A DNA stretch of 32,891 nt from Desulfuromonadales bacterium (lineage in GTDB: Bacteria > Desulfobacterota > Desulfuromonadia > Desulfuromonadales > Syntrophotaleaceae): contig JASKKK010000028.1 in assembly GCA_030154185.1 (NCBI GenBank), positions 1 through 32,891 of the forward strand. Direction: 5' to 3'. How positions within the stretch are numbered: the stretch's first letter is position 1; the number at the start of each line of letters is the position of its first letter. Both the position numbers and the translations under genes were made by a program. The notes beneath the pieces are model-generated. The model had not been told where the DNA came from and searched no databases. It was given only the letters and a program-made list of their open reading frames with translations. Of this stretch, positions 25,113 through 32,284 are shown piece after piece.

Positions 25113-25214
25113 AGCTACTCCCTTGGTAGGATTTGATCGAAGCGGACAATGTAATGCACGCCCCGCCTGCGGTCAAGAGCTGACGAGGGTTCCGGCGAAA
25201 ACCTCCATTCCGGC

Positions 25215-25242
25215 TTTGCATCCCGCTATCGCCCTTTATACT
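25215..25242 (+). promoter_or_regulatory. Predicted promoter of the LolA-like operon
   Basis: TTTGCA, a 16-bp spacer, then TATACT, about 40 bp before the LolA-like ATG. Sequence match only. Confidence 0.4.
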
Positions 25243-25283
25243 TGATAGAAAACACCCTCTTGCCGCTTCACCAGGACCGAACC

Positions 25284-26039
25284 ATGACGATCCCGCGCAC
25301 AATGCTGCCATGGCTCATCTTTATGATTGTAGCGCCCCTGCCCGTCTTGGCGCAAACGTCGCCCGACCTCGACCTGCGCGCGTTGATACGCGAAGTGGAG
25401 GACCAATATACGGGAAAATCCTCTCACGCCCTCATGACCATGCAGGTTCGCACCGAGCACTGGCAACGCTCGCTGAAGATGGAAGCCTGGTCCCGGGGAC
25501 GCGAACGTTTTCTCGTGCGCATCCTCGAACCCGCCAAGGAACGAGGCGTCGCAACCCTGAAAAACGACCGGGAGGTATGGAACTATCTGCCCAAGGTCGA
25601 CCGAACCATCAAAATTCCACCGTCGATGATGGGCGGAGCCTGGATGGGGAGCCACATAACCAACAACGATCTGGTCAAGCAATCTCACATCGATCAGGAT
25701 TACGATTTCAGCCTGCTTGAACAAACCCCGGATTTCTGGCGTATCGAAGGTCTGCCGAAACCGGAAGCCGCAGTTGTCTGGGGAAAAATCGTTTATCAGA
25801 TCGGCAGAGCCGACCGGGTGCCGCAGCGTATCGCTTACTTCGATGAGGATATGACCATGGTGCGGGAAATCACCTTCGACAAGGTGCAGACCGTCGATGC
25901 GCGGCGGCTGCCCATGCGCATGACCGTGCAACCGTTGGACAAACCCGGGGAACAGACCCTTCTGGAATACGAACAGATCGCATTCGACGTCTCTTTGCCG
26001 GAAAACTTCTTTTCTCTGCGCAATCTGAAACGACGCTGA
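25284..26039 (+). CDS. LolA-like periplasmic carrier (outer-membrane lipoprotein-sorting protein family)
   Basis: A 251-residue exported protein. A signal peptide (MTIPRTMLPWLIFMIVAPLP then VLA|QTS) precedes a LolA-like half-barrel recognised by KERGVATLKNDREVWNYLPK and VDRTIKIPPSMMGGAWMGSH, then ITNNDLVKQSHIDQDYDF; this signature belongs to the COG2834/LolA-like family, not to canonical LolA itself. Such proteins carry acylated or hydrophobic cargo through the periplasm. The ATG at 25284 was chosen because it starts the signal peptide; the in-frame start at 25242 would put 14 non-hydrophobic residues in front. First gene of a five-gene operon: the next start is two bases after its stop. The cargo is unknown. 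Confidence 0.88.
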   Translation: MTIPRTMLPWLIFMIVAPLPVLAQTSPDLDLRALIREVEDQYTGKSSHALMTMQVRTEHWQRSLKMEAWSRGRERFLVRILEPAKERGVATLKNDREVWNYLPKVDRTIKIPPSMMGGAWMGSHITNNDLVKQSHIDQDYDFSLLEQTPDFWRIEGLPKPEAAVVWGKIVYQIGRADRVPQRIAYFDEDMTMVREITFDKVQTVDARRLPMRMTVQPLDKPGEQTLLEYEQIAFDVSLPENFFSLRNLKRR

Positions 26040-26041
26040 AC

Positions 26042-27265
26042 ATGCTGCTGTCCCTTGCTCTGCGCAATATCTGGCGCAACAAGCGCCGAACCCTGCTGAC
26101 GGTATCGGCCATGGTGGTTTCGTCGGCTCTGCTTATCCTGGCTCTCGGGATATTCTCCGGCATGCTGAACGACATGCTGGCCGCAGCCACCGAACAATAC
26201 CGTGGCCATCTCGTCATTTCCATGCCCGGCTATCAACAGGACCGGGAGATATTCAATTCCTTTGTCCCCGATTTCGTTCTGCTGGAAGAACTCGATAAGG
26301 ATCCCGACGTTCTTGGGGTGTCGCCTCGCCTGCGCGGTTTCGGACTGCTGTCACACGGGCATAACACCTACCCGGCGGAACTGCTCGGCATCCGGCCCCG
26401 CAAAGAACGCCAGGTAACCAACCTCGAAAAACACCTCACGGGGGGGAGATATCCTGCCGAGGAGGCGGCCGACGAAGCGCTGCTCGGTCGGGGACTTGCG
26501 CAAAAACTTGGGGTTGAGCCGGGCGACGAACTGGTGTTCGTCACTCAGGCGGCGGACGGTTCCATCGGCAACGACCTGTTGACGGTAACGGGCATTTTCG
26601 CGACCGGCGACACCACCCACGACAACAGTCTGGTGCTGGTGCCGCTGGCCTGGCTGCAGAAGGTCATGGTGCTGGAAAACAAGGTTCACGAAATCGCCCT
26701 GCGGATTCATCGGCCGGATAAAGCCTCGGTTCTCGCCGATCGCCTGTCCGCCCTGCTGCCCGGGCAACTGAGAATCGTTACCTGGGGATCTCTGATGCCG
26801 GAACTTCAGGAAGCGATTCTCAGCTTCGATGCGAGCCGCCTGATCGTAGCCGTTATCCTGTATCTCGCGACCGGCCTCGGTATTCTCAATACGGTCTACA
26901 TGTCGGTTATGGAACGAACCCGCGAATTCGGCGTACTGATGGCCATAGGCATGCGAACCTGGCAGATCCGTCTGCTGGTATTGAGCGAAACGCTGATCAT
27001 GGGCCTGCTGTCTTTGATTGTCGGCTGCGGCCTCGGCGCTTTCATGACCCTCTATATGCAACAGGTGGGCATCGATCTGTCCCGCCATCTTACCCCCATC
27101 ACCTACGCCGGCAGCACCATTTTGCCAAGGCTGCATGCCGTCAACGAGGCCGGCAACTATCTGCTTCCAGCCGTTATGCTGCTGATCATCGCCCTGCTGG
27201 CAGGCTGGTTGCCGGCACGACGCGCCGCAAAACTGCAACCGGCGGATGCGCTGCGGGAGGAATAA
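26042..27265 (+). CDS. ABC transporter permease, FtsX/LolC-E/MacB type (first of two)
   Basis: A 407-residue inner-membrane protein with the four-helix FtsX layout: TM1 ~19-40, a large periplasmic MacB_PCD-like domain (~45-260), TM2 ~266-290, TM3 ~311-338 and TM4 ~372-392. The coupling-helix motif MERTREFGVLMAIG follows TM2, and the C-terminus LPARRAAKLQPADALREE is typical of LolC/E and MacB permeases. Members transduce ATP hydrolysis into movement of periplasmic cargo rather than transport through a pore. The start lies two bases after the LolA-like stop, with no ribosome site of its own, so it is probably coupled. It should pair with the next gene, as LolC pairs with LolE. Confidence 0.92.
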   Translation: MLLSLALRNIWRNKRRTLLTVSAMVVSSALLILALGIFSGMLNDMLAAATEQYRGHLVISMPGYQQDREIFNSFVPDFVLLEELDKDPDVLGVSPRLRGFGLLSHGHNTYPAELLGIRPRKERQVTNLEKHLTGGRYPAEEAADEALLGRGLAQKLGVEPGDELVFVTQAADGSIGNDLLTVTGIFATGDTTHDNSLVLVPLAWLQKVMVLENKVHEIALRIHRPDKASVLADRLSALLPGQLRIVTWGSLMPELQEAILSFDASRLIVAVILYLATGLGILNTVYMSVMERTREFGVLMAIGMRTWQIRLLVLSETLIMGLLSLIVGCGLGAFMTLYMQQVGIDLSRHLTPITYAGSTILPRLHAVNEAGNYLLPAVMLLIIALLAGWLPARRAAKLQPADALREE

Positions 27266-27266
27266 T

Positions 27267-28496
27267 GTGGACATCCTGACCCTTGCCTGGAAAAACTTAT
27301 GGCGCAACCGGCGGCGCAGCTTTATTACCCTGACCGCCCTGAGCCTCAGTCTGATGCTGATGCAGGGATTTCACAACCTGGCCGTCGGGTCCTATGCACG
27401 CATGATCGACAGCGGCGTGCGCGCCGGATCGGGGCATATAGCCCTTTATCGTGGCGATTACAACCGTTCGCGCGACGAAGCCCTGACCTACGCTGCAGCC
27501 GACCTGCCGAAACAACTCTCCGCGGTGACCGAGGTGGAGCATGTTCTGCCCCGCGTCTACCTGCCGGGACTGGCACAGTCAAGCCGCGAAAGCCGGGGCA
27601 TCCTGCTGACCGGCATCGCTCCGGCCGACGAAGCTGCCGTCAATCCTTTTCTGCGTCAGCTTGAGGCCGGCAGCCTGCTGAACAGTTCCGAAGGACGGGG
27701 GGCCCTGCTCGGCAGCAGGCTCGCTTCCGAGCTGAAACTTTCCGTCGGCAACAAACTGGTCATTACCGTGCAGAACCGCCGGGGGGATCTGATAAGCGAG
27801 CTTTTCAGGATTCGTGGCATCGTGCATACCGGCTTGCGTGATGTGGACGGTTCTCTGGTCATGGTCGGGCTGAAAAAAGCCGCTTCCATGGGCGGCTTTC
27901 CTGGCGAAATCCATGAACTGGCCCTGATTCTGAACCGAGCCGCCAACGTCTCCGAAGTCATGCCGAAACTAACAGCTCTGATGCGACATTCAGCGGTGCA
28001 TGCCGTTGCCTGGGACGTTGCCATGCCGAATCTGTCCAATTCGATCAAGCTCGATTACGCCAGCCAGAAAGTCATCTTCGCCATCATGCTATTGATTGTC
28101 ACTATCGGCATCGTCAACACCATGTTGATGTCGGTGATGGAACGGGTACGGGAATTCGGCATTATTCTCGCCGTCGGCGCATCCCCCGGTCGTCTTTTCC
28201 AGATGATCCTCGCCGAAGGGCTGGTCATGGGTATTCTTTCCGTGGTCACAGGCTCCCTGCTCGGAAGCCTGCTGACCTGGTACCTGGTGGACCACGGCAT
28301 CGACCTGCGCCGCATCATGCCGCAAAGCATAGAATTCGGTGGCGTAATTTTCGACCCTGTTTTGCGAGCGATCTGGGATCTGCCCTGGATGGCAAAAATA
28401 TCCCTGTATCTGCTGGGCCTGGCTCTGGCGGCAACCATCTATCCGGCCATCAAAGCCGCCCGCCTGGCCCCTGCCGAAGCCATGAGGCACGTTTAG
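27267..28496 (+). CDS. ABC transporter permease, FtsX/LolC-E/MacB type (second of two)
   Basis: A 409-residue permease with the same four-helix plan as its neighbour: N-terminal AWKNLWRNRRRSFITLTALS, periplasmic domain, then MERVREFGIILAVGASPGRL and the C-terminal IYPAIKAARLAPAEAMRHV. The GTG start at 27267 has GGAGG six bases upstream and lies one base after the stop of the first permease. The two permeases are clearly related but different, pointing to a heterodimer. The stop codon TAG overlaps the first unit of a heptanucleotide array, and 143 bp of repeats separate this gene from the ATPase, unlike the tight spacing elsewhere in the operon. Confidence 0.92.
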   Translation: MDILTLAWKNLWRNRRRSFITLTALSLSLMLMQGFHNLAVGSYARMIDSGVRAGSGHIALYRGDYNRSRDEALTYAAADLPKQLSAVTEVEHVLPRVYLPGLAQSSRESRGILLTGIAPADEAAVNPFLRQLEAGSLLNSSEGRGALLGSRLASELKLSVGNKLVITVQNRRGDLISELFRIRGIVHTGLRDVDGSLVMVGLKKAASMGGFPGEIHELALILNRAANVSEVMPKLTALMRHSAVHAVAWDVAMPNLSNSIKLDYASQKVIFAIMLLIVTIGIVNTMLMSVMERVREFGIILAVGASPGRLFQMILAEGLVMGILSVVTGSLLGSLLTWYLVDHGIDLRRIMPQSIEFGGVIFDPVLRAIWDLPWMAKISLYLLGLALAATIYPAIKAARLAPAEAMRHV

Positions 28497-28529
28497 TCAT
28501 TGGTCATTAGTCATCGGTCATTGGTCATT
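28495..28529 (+). repeat. Heptanucleotide tandem array 1 (RGTCATY, 5 copies)
   Basis: Five consecutive 7-bp units: AGTCATT, GGTCATT, AGTCATC, GGTCATT, GGTCATT. The first overlaps the stop codon of the second permease. In RNA six of the seven positions can pair with the unit of array 2 (GUCAUU against AGUGAC, with one G:U). Confidence 0.9.
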
Positions 28530-28551
28530 GGCAACAACGAGAGTCACCGCG

Positions 28552-28621
28552 GACAAGTGACAAGTGACAAGTGACAAGTGACAAGTGACAAGTGACAAGT
28601 GACAAGTGACAAGTGACAAGT
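28552..28621 (+). repeat. Heptanucleotide tandem array 2 (GACAAGT, 10 perfect copies)
   Basis: Ten identical 7-bp units in 70 bp, followed by a partial unit GACAA that runs into the AGGA ribosome site of the ATPase gene. Perfect identity suggests recent slippage, so copy number is probably variable between strains. Confidence 0.95.
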
Positions 28622-28639
28622 GACAAAGGACAATTTTCC

Positions 28640-29329
28640 ATGCCCCTGATCCAACTGACCGACGTCGAGAAAATCTATCCCCTGGGAAACCAGCAGGTGG
28701 TCGCTCTGTCCGAATTCAGCCTGTCCATCGACAAGGGTGAGTTCACCGTGCTGGCCGGTCCGTCCGGCAGCGGCAAGACGACCGTCCTCAACCTGATAGG
28801 CGGCATCGATCAACCGACCCGGGGCCGTATCGAGATCGAGGGACGCGACGTCGGCCGGAGATCAACCCGCGCCCTGGCGGACTTTCGTCTGCGCCATATC
28901 GGCTTCATCTTTCAATCCTACAACCTGATACCCGTACTGACGGCTGCGGAAAATGCCGAATTCACGCTCATGCTGCAGGGCATGACCAAACCTGCACGCC
29001 GCGCCCGCATTCGCGACTTATTCGCGGATCTGGGCATCGGGGGGTTGGAAAACCGCAAACCGAGGGATCTTTCCGGCGGACAACAGCAGCGGGTAGCCGT
29101 AGCCCGTGCCATGGCATCACACCCCGCCGTGATCCTGGCCGACGAACCAACAGCCAACCTCGATTCCCAGACCGCAGAGGGGCTTCTCGATCTGATGCAT
29201 CGGCTGAACCGCCAGCACCATACAACCTTCATCTTCAGTTCGCACGACCCCCTGGTAATTTCCCGAGCTCGTAGAATCGTTCGGCTCAGGGACGGTCGTC
29301 TGGAAGATGACCGCGTACAGCAACCATGA
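28640..29329 (+). CDS. ABC transporter ATP-binding protein, LolD/MacB type
   Basis: A 229-residue cytoplasmic ATPase. Walker A GPSGSGKTT at 40-48, Q-loop Gln92 (FQSYNLIP), signature LSGGQQQRVAVARAM starting at 144, Walker B VILADEP at 164-170, D-loop NLDS and switch His202. The sequence PVLTAAENAEFTLMLQG and the length are typical of LolD/MacB/FtsE-type subunits that drive FtsX-like permeases. The ATG at 28640 has AAAGGA nine bases upstream, formed at the end of array 2; an in-frame start at 28613 would lie inside the repeat. Its stop overlaps the next start as ATGA. It should energise the two permeases just upstream. Confidence 0.93.
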   Translation: MPLIQLTDVEKIYPLGNQQVVALSEFSLSIDKGEFTVLAGPSGSGKTTVLNLIGGIDQPTRGRIEIEGRDVGRRSTRALADFRLRHIGFIFQSYNLIPVLTAAENAEFTLMLQGMTKPARRARIRDLFADLGIGGLENRKPRDLSGGQQQRVAVARAMASHPAVILADEPTANLDSQTAEGLLDLMHRLNRQHHTTFIFSSHDPLVISRARRIVRLRDGRLEDDRVQQP

Positions 29330-30567
29330 AAAATCCGGCAACAGAGAACGCGAAAAACCGCCCCCTGCGTTTCCCTTATAGCGACCTGATCGCGGCGTTG
29401 GTCCTACTGACATGGCCGTTTTGCGTGCCGCACATCGTCCAAGCACAGAACATCACGTGGAGCGGACGCTTCAAAACCCTCAATGTTCATCTGGAACCGG
29501 CCCCCAAGGACTGGAGCGCCGGCGGAGAGCTCTCTCTCAACAGTCTGCGCCTCGGCATGCGGGCCGACCTGCCCCGCAATCTGCACTTTGAATCCGCGGT
29601 CGAATCGATTCTGCTGGCAACCAAGCCGTCGGACCTGGCCGCCCAGGCTGAAAACAGCCGGCAAAGGACCGTCGATCTCACGGAATCCTGGGGAGAAGGC
29701 CATTCTCTGAGAGGACAATTACAGGTCGACCGTCTCCACTTGAGCGGGCGGACCGCGCACCTGGAGTGGGACGCAGGCAGGCAAGCGATCGGCTTCGGCA
29801 GAATCCTGCTGGCCTCCCCGCTGGATGTGATAGCCCCGTTTGCTCCGGATGCCGTCGACACCGAAATCCGGCCCGGCGTCGATGCCCTGAAACTCCTTTA
29901 TTACTTCGGATCGACCGGCGAATTGGGCGTCTATGCGATACTCGGCGACGAATCCGACGACTGCAGCGCCCTGATGACGCTTTCCTGGAATGCCCACGGC
30001 GTCGACATCCTGGGCATAACCGGCACGCTGAGGAACCGCCCCATGGGAGGCATCGGTCTGGCGGGCGATCTCGGCGGTGTTGGTCTCAAGGTGGAAATCG
30101 CCGCCTATGGAGGCAAGGATGTTTCAAATCCGGATGGAGATCTGCATCGCTTTTTCGCCATTGCAGCCCTCGAATGCTGGTACCGTTTCGATAACGGCCT
30201 GGTACTGCCCTGCCAGTATCTCTACAATGGAGCCGGCGCCGACAAGCCCGGCGAATATGCCAGGGCCATGACATCGGCACCGATACGCGAAGGTCTCAGC
30301 TATCTGCTCGGACACCACTATCTGCTGCTCGCCCCATCTTATGAAATCCACCCGCTGGTCGATTTATCCGGTCTGATCCTCTGCAACCTGCAGGATCTTT
30401 CCTGTCTGCTGCGTCCCGAGGTGAATATTTCTCTTTCAGACAACCTGGATCTGATGGTATTCTATGCGTTCAACCTTGGCCGTTCTCCCAAAAGCCATAT
30501 TCTGGCACGCAGTGAATTCGGCGCCCGAGGCGATGGCGGCGGGGTTTTTCTGACATGGCATTTTTGA
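29326..30567 (+). CDS. Predicted outer-membrane beta-barrel protein of the LolA-like operon
   Basis: A 413-residue exported protein: basic N-terminus, hydrophobic core DLIAALVLLTWPFCVPHIVQAQ at about residues 20-41 as signal peptide, then many short alternating strands with Gly and aromatic residues (RFKTLNVHLEP, LGMRADLPRNLHFESAVES, GLVLPCQYLYNGAG) and the C-terminal strand GGGVFLTWHF ending in Phe, as required for barrel insertion by the Bam complex. I do not recognise a named family. It is coupled to the ATPase gene by an ATGA overlap, so it belongs to the same system, probably as its outer-membrane component. Porin-like or substrate-receptor roles are guesses. Confidence 0.75.
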   Translation: MKNPATENAKNRPLRFPYSDLIAALVLLTWPFCVPHIVQAQNITWSGRFKTLNVHLEPAPKDWSAGGELSLNSLRLGMRADLPRNLHFESAVESILLATKPSDLAAQAENSRQRTVDLTESWGEGHSLRGQLQVDRLHLSGRTAHLEWDAGRQAIGFGRILLASPLDVIAPFAPDAVDTEIRPGVDALKLLYYFGSTGELGVYAILGDESDDCSALMTLSWNAHGVDILGITGTLRNRPMGGIGLAGDLGGVGLKVEIAAYGGKDVSNPDGDLHRFFAIAALECWYRFDNGLVLPCQYLYNGAGADKPGEYARAMTSAPIREGLSYLLGHHYLLLAPSYEIHPLVDLSGLILCNLQDLSCLLRPEVNISLSDNLDLMVFYAFNLGRSPKSHILARSEFGARGDGGGVFLTWHF

Positions 30568-30576
30568 ACTTTCCGC

Positions 30577-30604
30577 TTGAATTAAAAACCTGAAATGTTA
30601 AAAT
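30577..30604 (+). promoter_or_regulatory. Predicted promoter of the OmpA-family gene
   Basis: TTGAAT, a 16-bp spacer, then TAAAAT preceded by TGT (extended -10). It lies between the barrel gene stop and the OmpA start, suggesting separate transcription. Confidence 0.45.
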
Positions 30605-30670
30605 GATGACACTTTTCTACCCCTCAATCTCACCGCACGTGTCTCCGTTGGCAACCTCGGGAGGGATATC

Positions 30671-31954
30671 ATGAAAAGCGCTGTGTTCCGTATTCTCCTT
30701 AGTGCATTATGCATATCTCTGGTTTGCCTGACGGCGTGGCCGGGTCTGGCCGCACCCCGCACCCAAAAAAAGTTTTCCGTCTCCCCCATGCTGGGAGGCT
30801 ATGTCTTTGAAGGCGATCAGGACCTGGACGACGACCTGACCTACAGTCTGGGACTGGGCTACAACCTGACAGACAGCTGGAGCACCGAGTTCGTCCTGAA
30901 CTATTTCAATACCGACTACGAAAATGGCCGGAGCTACGATGTCGATGGTCTGCTTTACCGGCTGGACGCCCTGTACCATTTCATGCCCCAAAGCAGTCTG
31001 GTCCCCTACCTTGCCGGCGGCATCGGGGGCATTACCGTAGATCCCGATCGGGGAGACAGTGAGACGGATCTGCTGTTGAATTACGGCATCGGCCTCAAGT
31101 ACTTTCTGACCGACAGCCTTGCATTGCGCGGCGATCTGCGACATGTCTTCGCTTTCGGGGACCCGGAAAACAACTTTATCTACTCGGCGGGGCTTACCTA
31201 CCTCTTCGGCAGCAACCAGCATCCCGCTCCGCCCCTCGCCCCCAAAGACTCGGACAAGGACGGTGTCATCGATGCCAACGACGCCTGCCCCGACACTCCT
31301 GCGGGTGCCCCCGTCGACAAGGTCGGGTGCCCTCTCGACAGCGATCGGGACGGCGTGCCCGACTACAGGGATCGTTGTCCCAACACTCCGGAATCGCTGC
31401 CGGTGGATCAGCACGGTTGCTCGGTGGATAAGGATGGGGACGGGGTGCCCGATATCCACGACCAATGCCCCGACACCCCGGCGGGCATGCCCGTCGATGC
31501 GGCAGGCTGCATGACCGACAGCGACGGCGATGGCATCGCCGACCAGAAAGACAAGTGTCCCGGTACCCCTGAAGGTCTGATGGTCGACGAAGATGGCTGC
31601 CCCATTTCCCTAACCCTGGCGATCGAATTCGATGTGGACAAGGCGAACATCAAACCCCGCTACCAAACCGAACTGCAACGGGGGGCCGCATTCATACGCC
31701 AATATCCCGGTTCGCGCATTCTCATCGCCGGGCATACCGACTGGACCGCCTCAGACGCCTACAACCTCGCCCTGTCCCAGCGCCGGGCCGACAGTGTGCG
31801 CAATTACCTGATCGAAAACTTCGGCATCAAAAGCGAGAGGCTTGAAGCCAAAGGCTATGGCGAAGCCTTCCCCATCGCCGACAACACCACCGCCGAGGGG
31901 CGCCAGCGCAACCGGCGGGTCGAATTGAGCGTTTATGCCCTGAGAAAAAAGTAA
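30671..31954 (+). CDS. OmpA-family outer-membrane protein with thrombospondin type 3 repeats
   Basis: A 427-residue protein. Signal peptide (~1-28), an OmpA-like beta-barrel (~30-185, LGYNLTDSWSTEFVLNYFNT, GIGLKYFLTDSLALRGDLRH), then four Asp-rich repeats of about 31 residues (~200-310, units like DSDKDGVIDANDACPDTPAG) of the thrombospondin type 3 / calcium-binding kind, each with paired Cys. The C-terminal OmpA domain (~315-425) shows GHTDWTASDAYNLALSQRRA and GRQRNRRVEL, with the Asp and Arg that bind diaminopimelate of peptidoglycan. It anchors the outer membrane to the wall; the calcium linker is inferred from family knowledge. GGGAGG lies about seven bases before the ATG. A strong terminator follows. 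Confidence 0.94.
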   Translation: MKSAVFRILLSALCISLVCLTAWPGLAAPRTQKKFSVSPMLGGYVFEGDQDLDDDLTYSLGLGYNLTDSWSTEFVLNYFNTDYENGRSYDVDGLLYRLDALYHFMPQSSLVPYLAGGIGGITVDPDRGDSETDLLLNYGIGLKYFLTDSLALRGDLRHVFAFGDPENNFIYSAGLTYLFGSNQHPAPPLAPKDSDKDGVIDANDACPDTPAGAPVDKVGCPLDSDRDGVPDYRDRCPNTPESLPVDQHGCSVDKDGDGVPDIHDQCPDTPAGMPVDAAGCMTDSDGDGIADQKDKCPGTPEGLMVDEDGCPISLTLAIEFDVDKANIKPRYQTELQRGAAFIRQYPGSRILIAGHTDWTASDAYNLALSQRRADSVRNYLIENFGIKSERLEAKGYGEAFPIADNTTAEGRQRNRRVELSVYALRKK

Positions 31955-31982
31955 CCGTCGCTCACCACCACAGTTACAAACC

Positions 31983-32015
31983 AACGGAACCGTTCACAAA
32001 CGGTTCCGTTTTTTT
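31983..32015 (+). terminator. Terminator of the OmpA-family gene
   Basis: A perfect 12-bp stem AACGGAACCGTT / AACGGTTCCGTT with a 4-nt loop, followed by a run of T. Confidence 0.92.
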
Positions 32016-32040
32016 ATACGCCAAAAGACACGGCTGTTCA

Positions 32041-32126
32041 CCACGAAAGTCACGAAGAATGCGAAGAGAATTGGTTTTAATTACCAACCCGTCTATCAAA
32101 ACTTCGTGTCCTTCGTGCTCTTCGTT
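32041..32126. repeat. Imperfect palindrome built of ACGAAG units
   Basis: The left arm (32041-32068) contains CCACGAAAGTCACGAAGAAT and the right arm (32101-32126) CTTCGTGTCCTTCGTGCTC, roughly its reverse complement. (C)ACGAAG-type palindromes are seen as dispersed intergenic repeats in many bacteria; only one occurs here. Confidence 0.6.
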
Positions 32127-32231
32127 GGTAATCGGCAGGAATTAATGATTGGTATGACTCAGGGATAATCAAGATTTATCATTCAAGCCCACCCATGGCG
32201 AAATTGTACCCGTCTTGGCCAAGGAGTACAT

Positions 32232-32259
32232 AAAAAAAGGGCCTGCCGAAGCAGGCCCT
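32232..32259 (-). terminator. Terminator of the OmpW-family gene
   Basis: Stem AGGGCCTGC / GCAGGCCCT; on the minus strand the loop is a stable C(UUCG)G tetraloop and the stem is followed by a run of T. Confidence 0.92.
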
Positions 32260-32284
32260 CCAATGATCATTGCAGATCAAATTC

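Larger units (their letters stand above)
31955..32284. other. Convergent intergenic region between the OmpA-type and OmpW-type genes
   Basis: A 330-bp gap containing the OmpA-type terminator, a dispersed-type palindrome at 32041-32126 and the OmpW-type terminator. No coding frame is supported. Confidence 0.6.

Noticed and set aside
26351-27307. A 318-codon minus-strand open frame antisense to the first permease
   Set aside because: Gln/His-rich composition typical of an antisense shadow; the plus strand clearly encodes the permease.
28544-28813. A minus-strand open frame with repeated LSLVTCH units
   Set aside because: This is only the translation of the heptanucleotide array in a lucky frame, antisense to the ATPase start.
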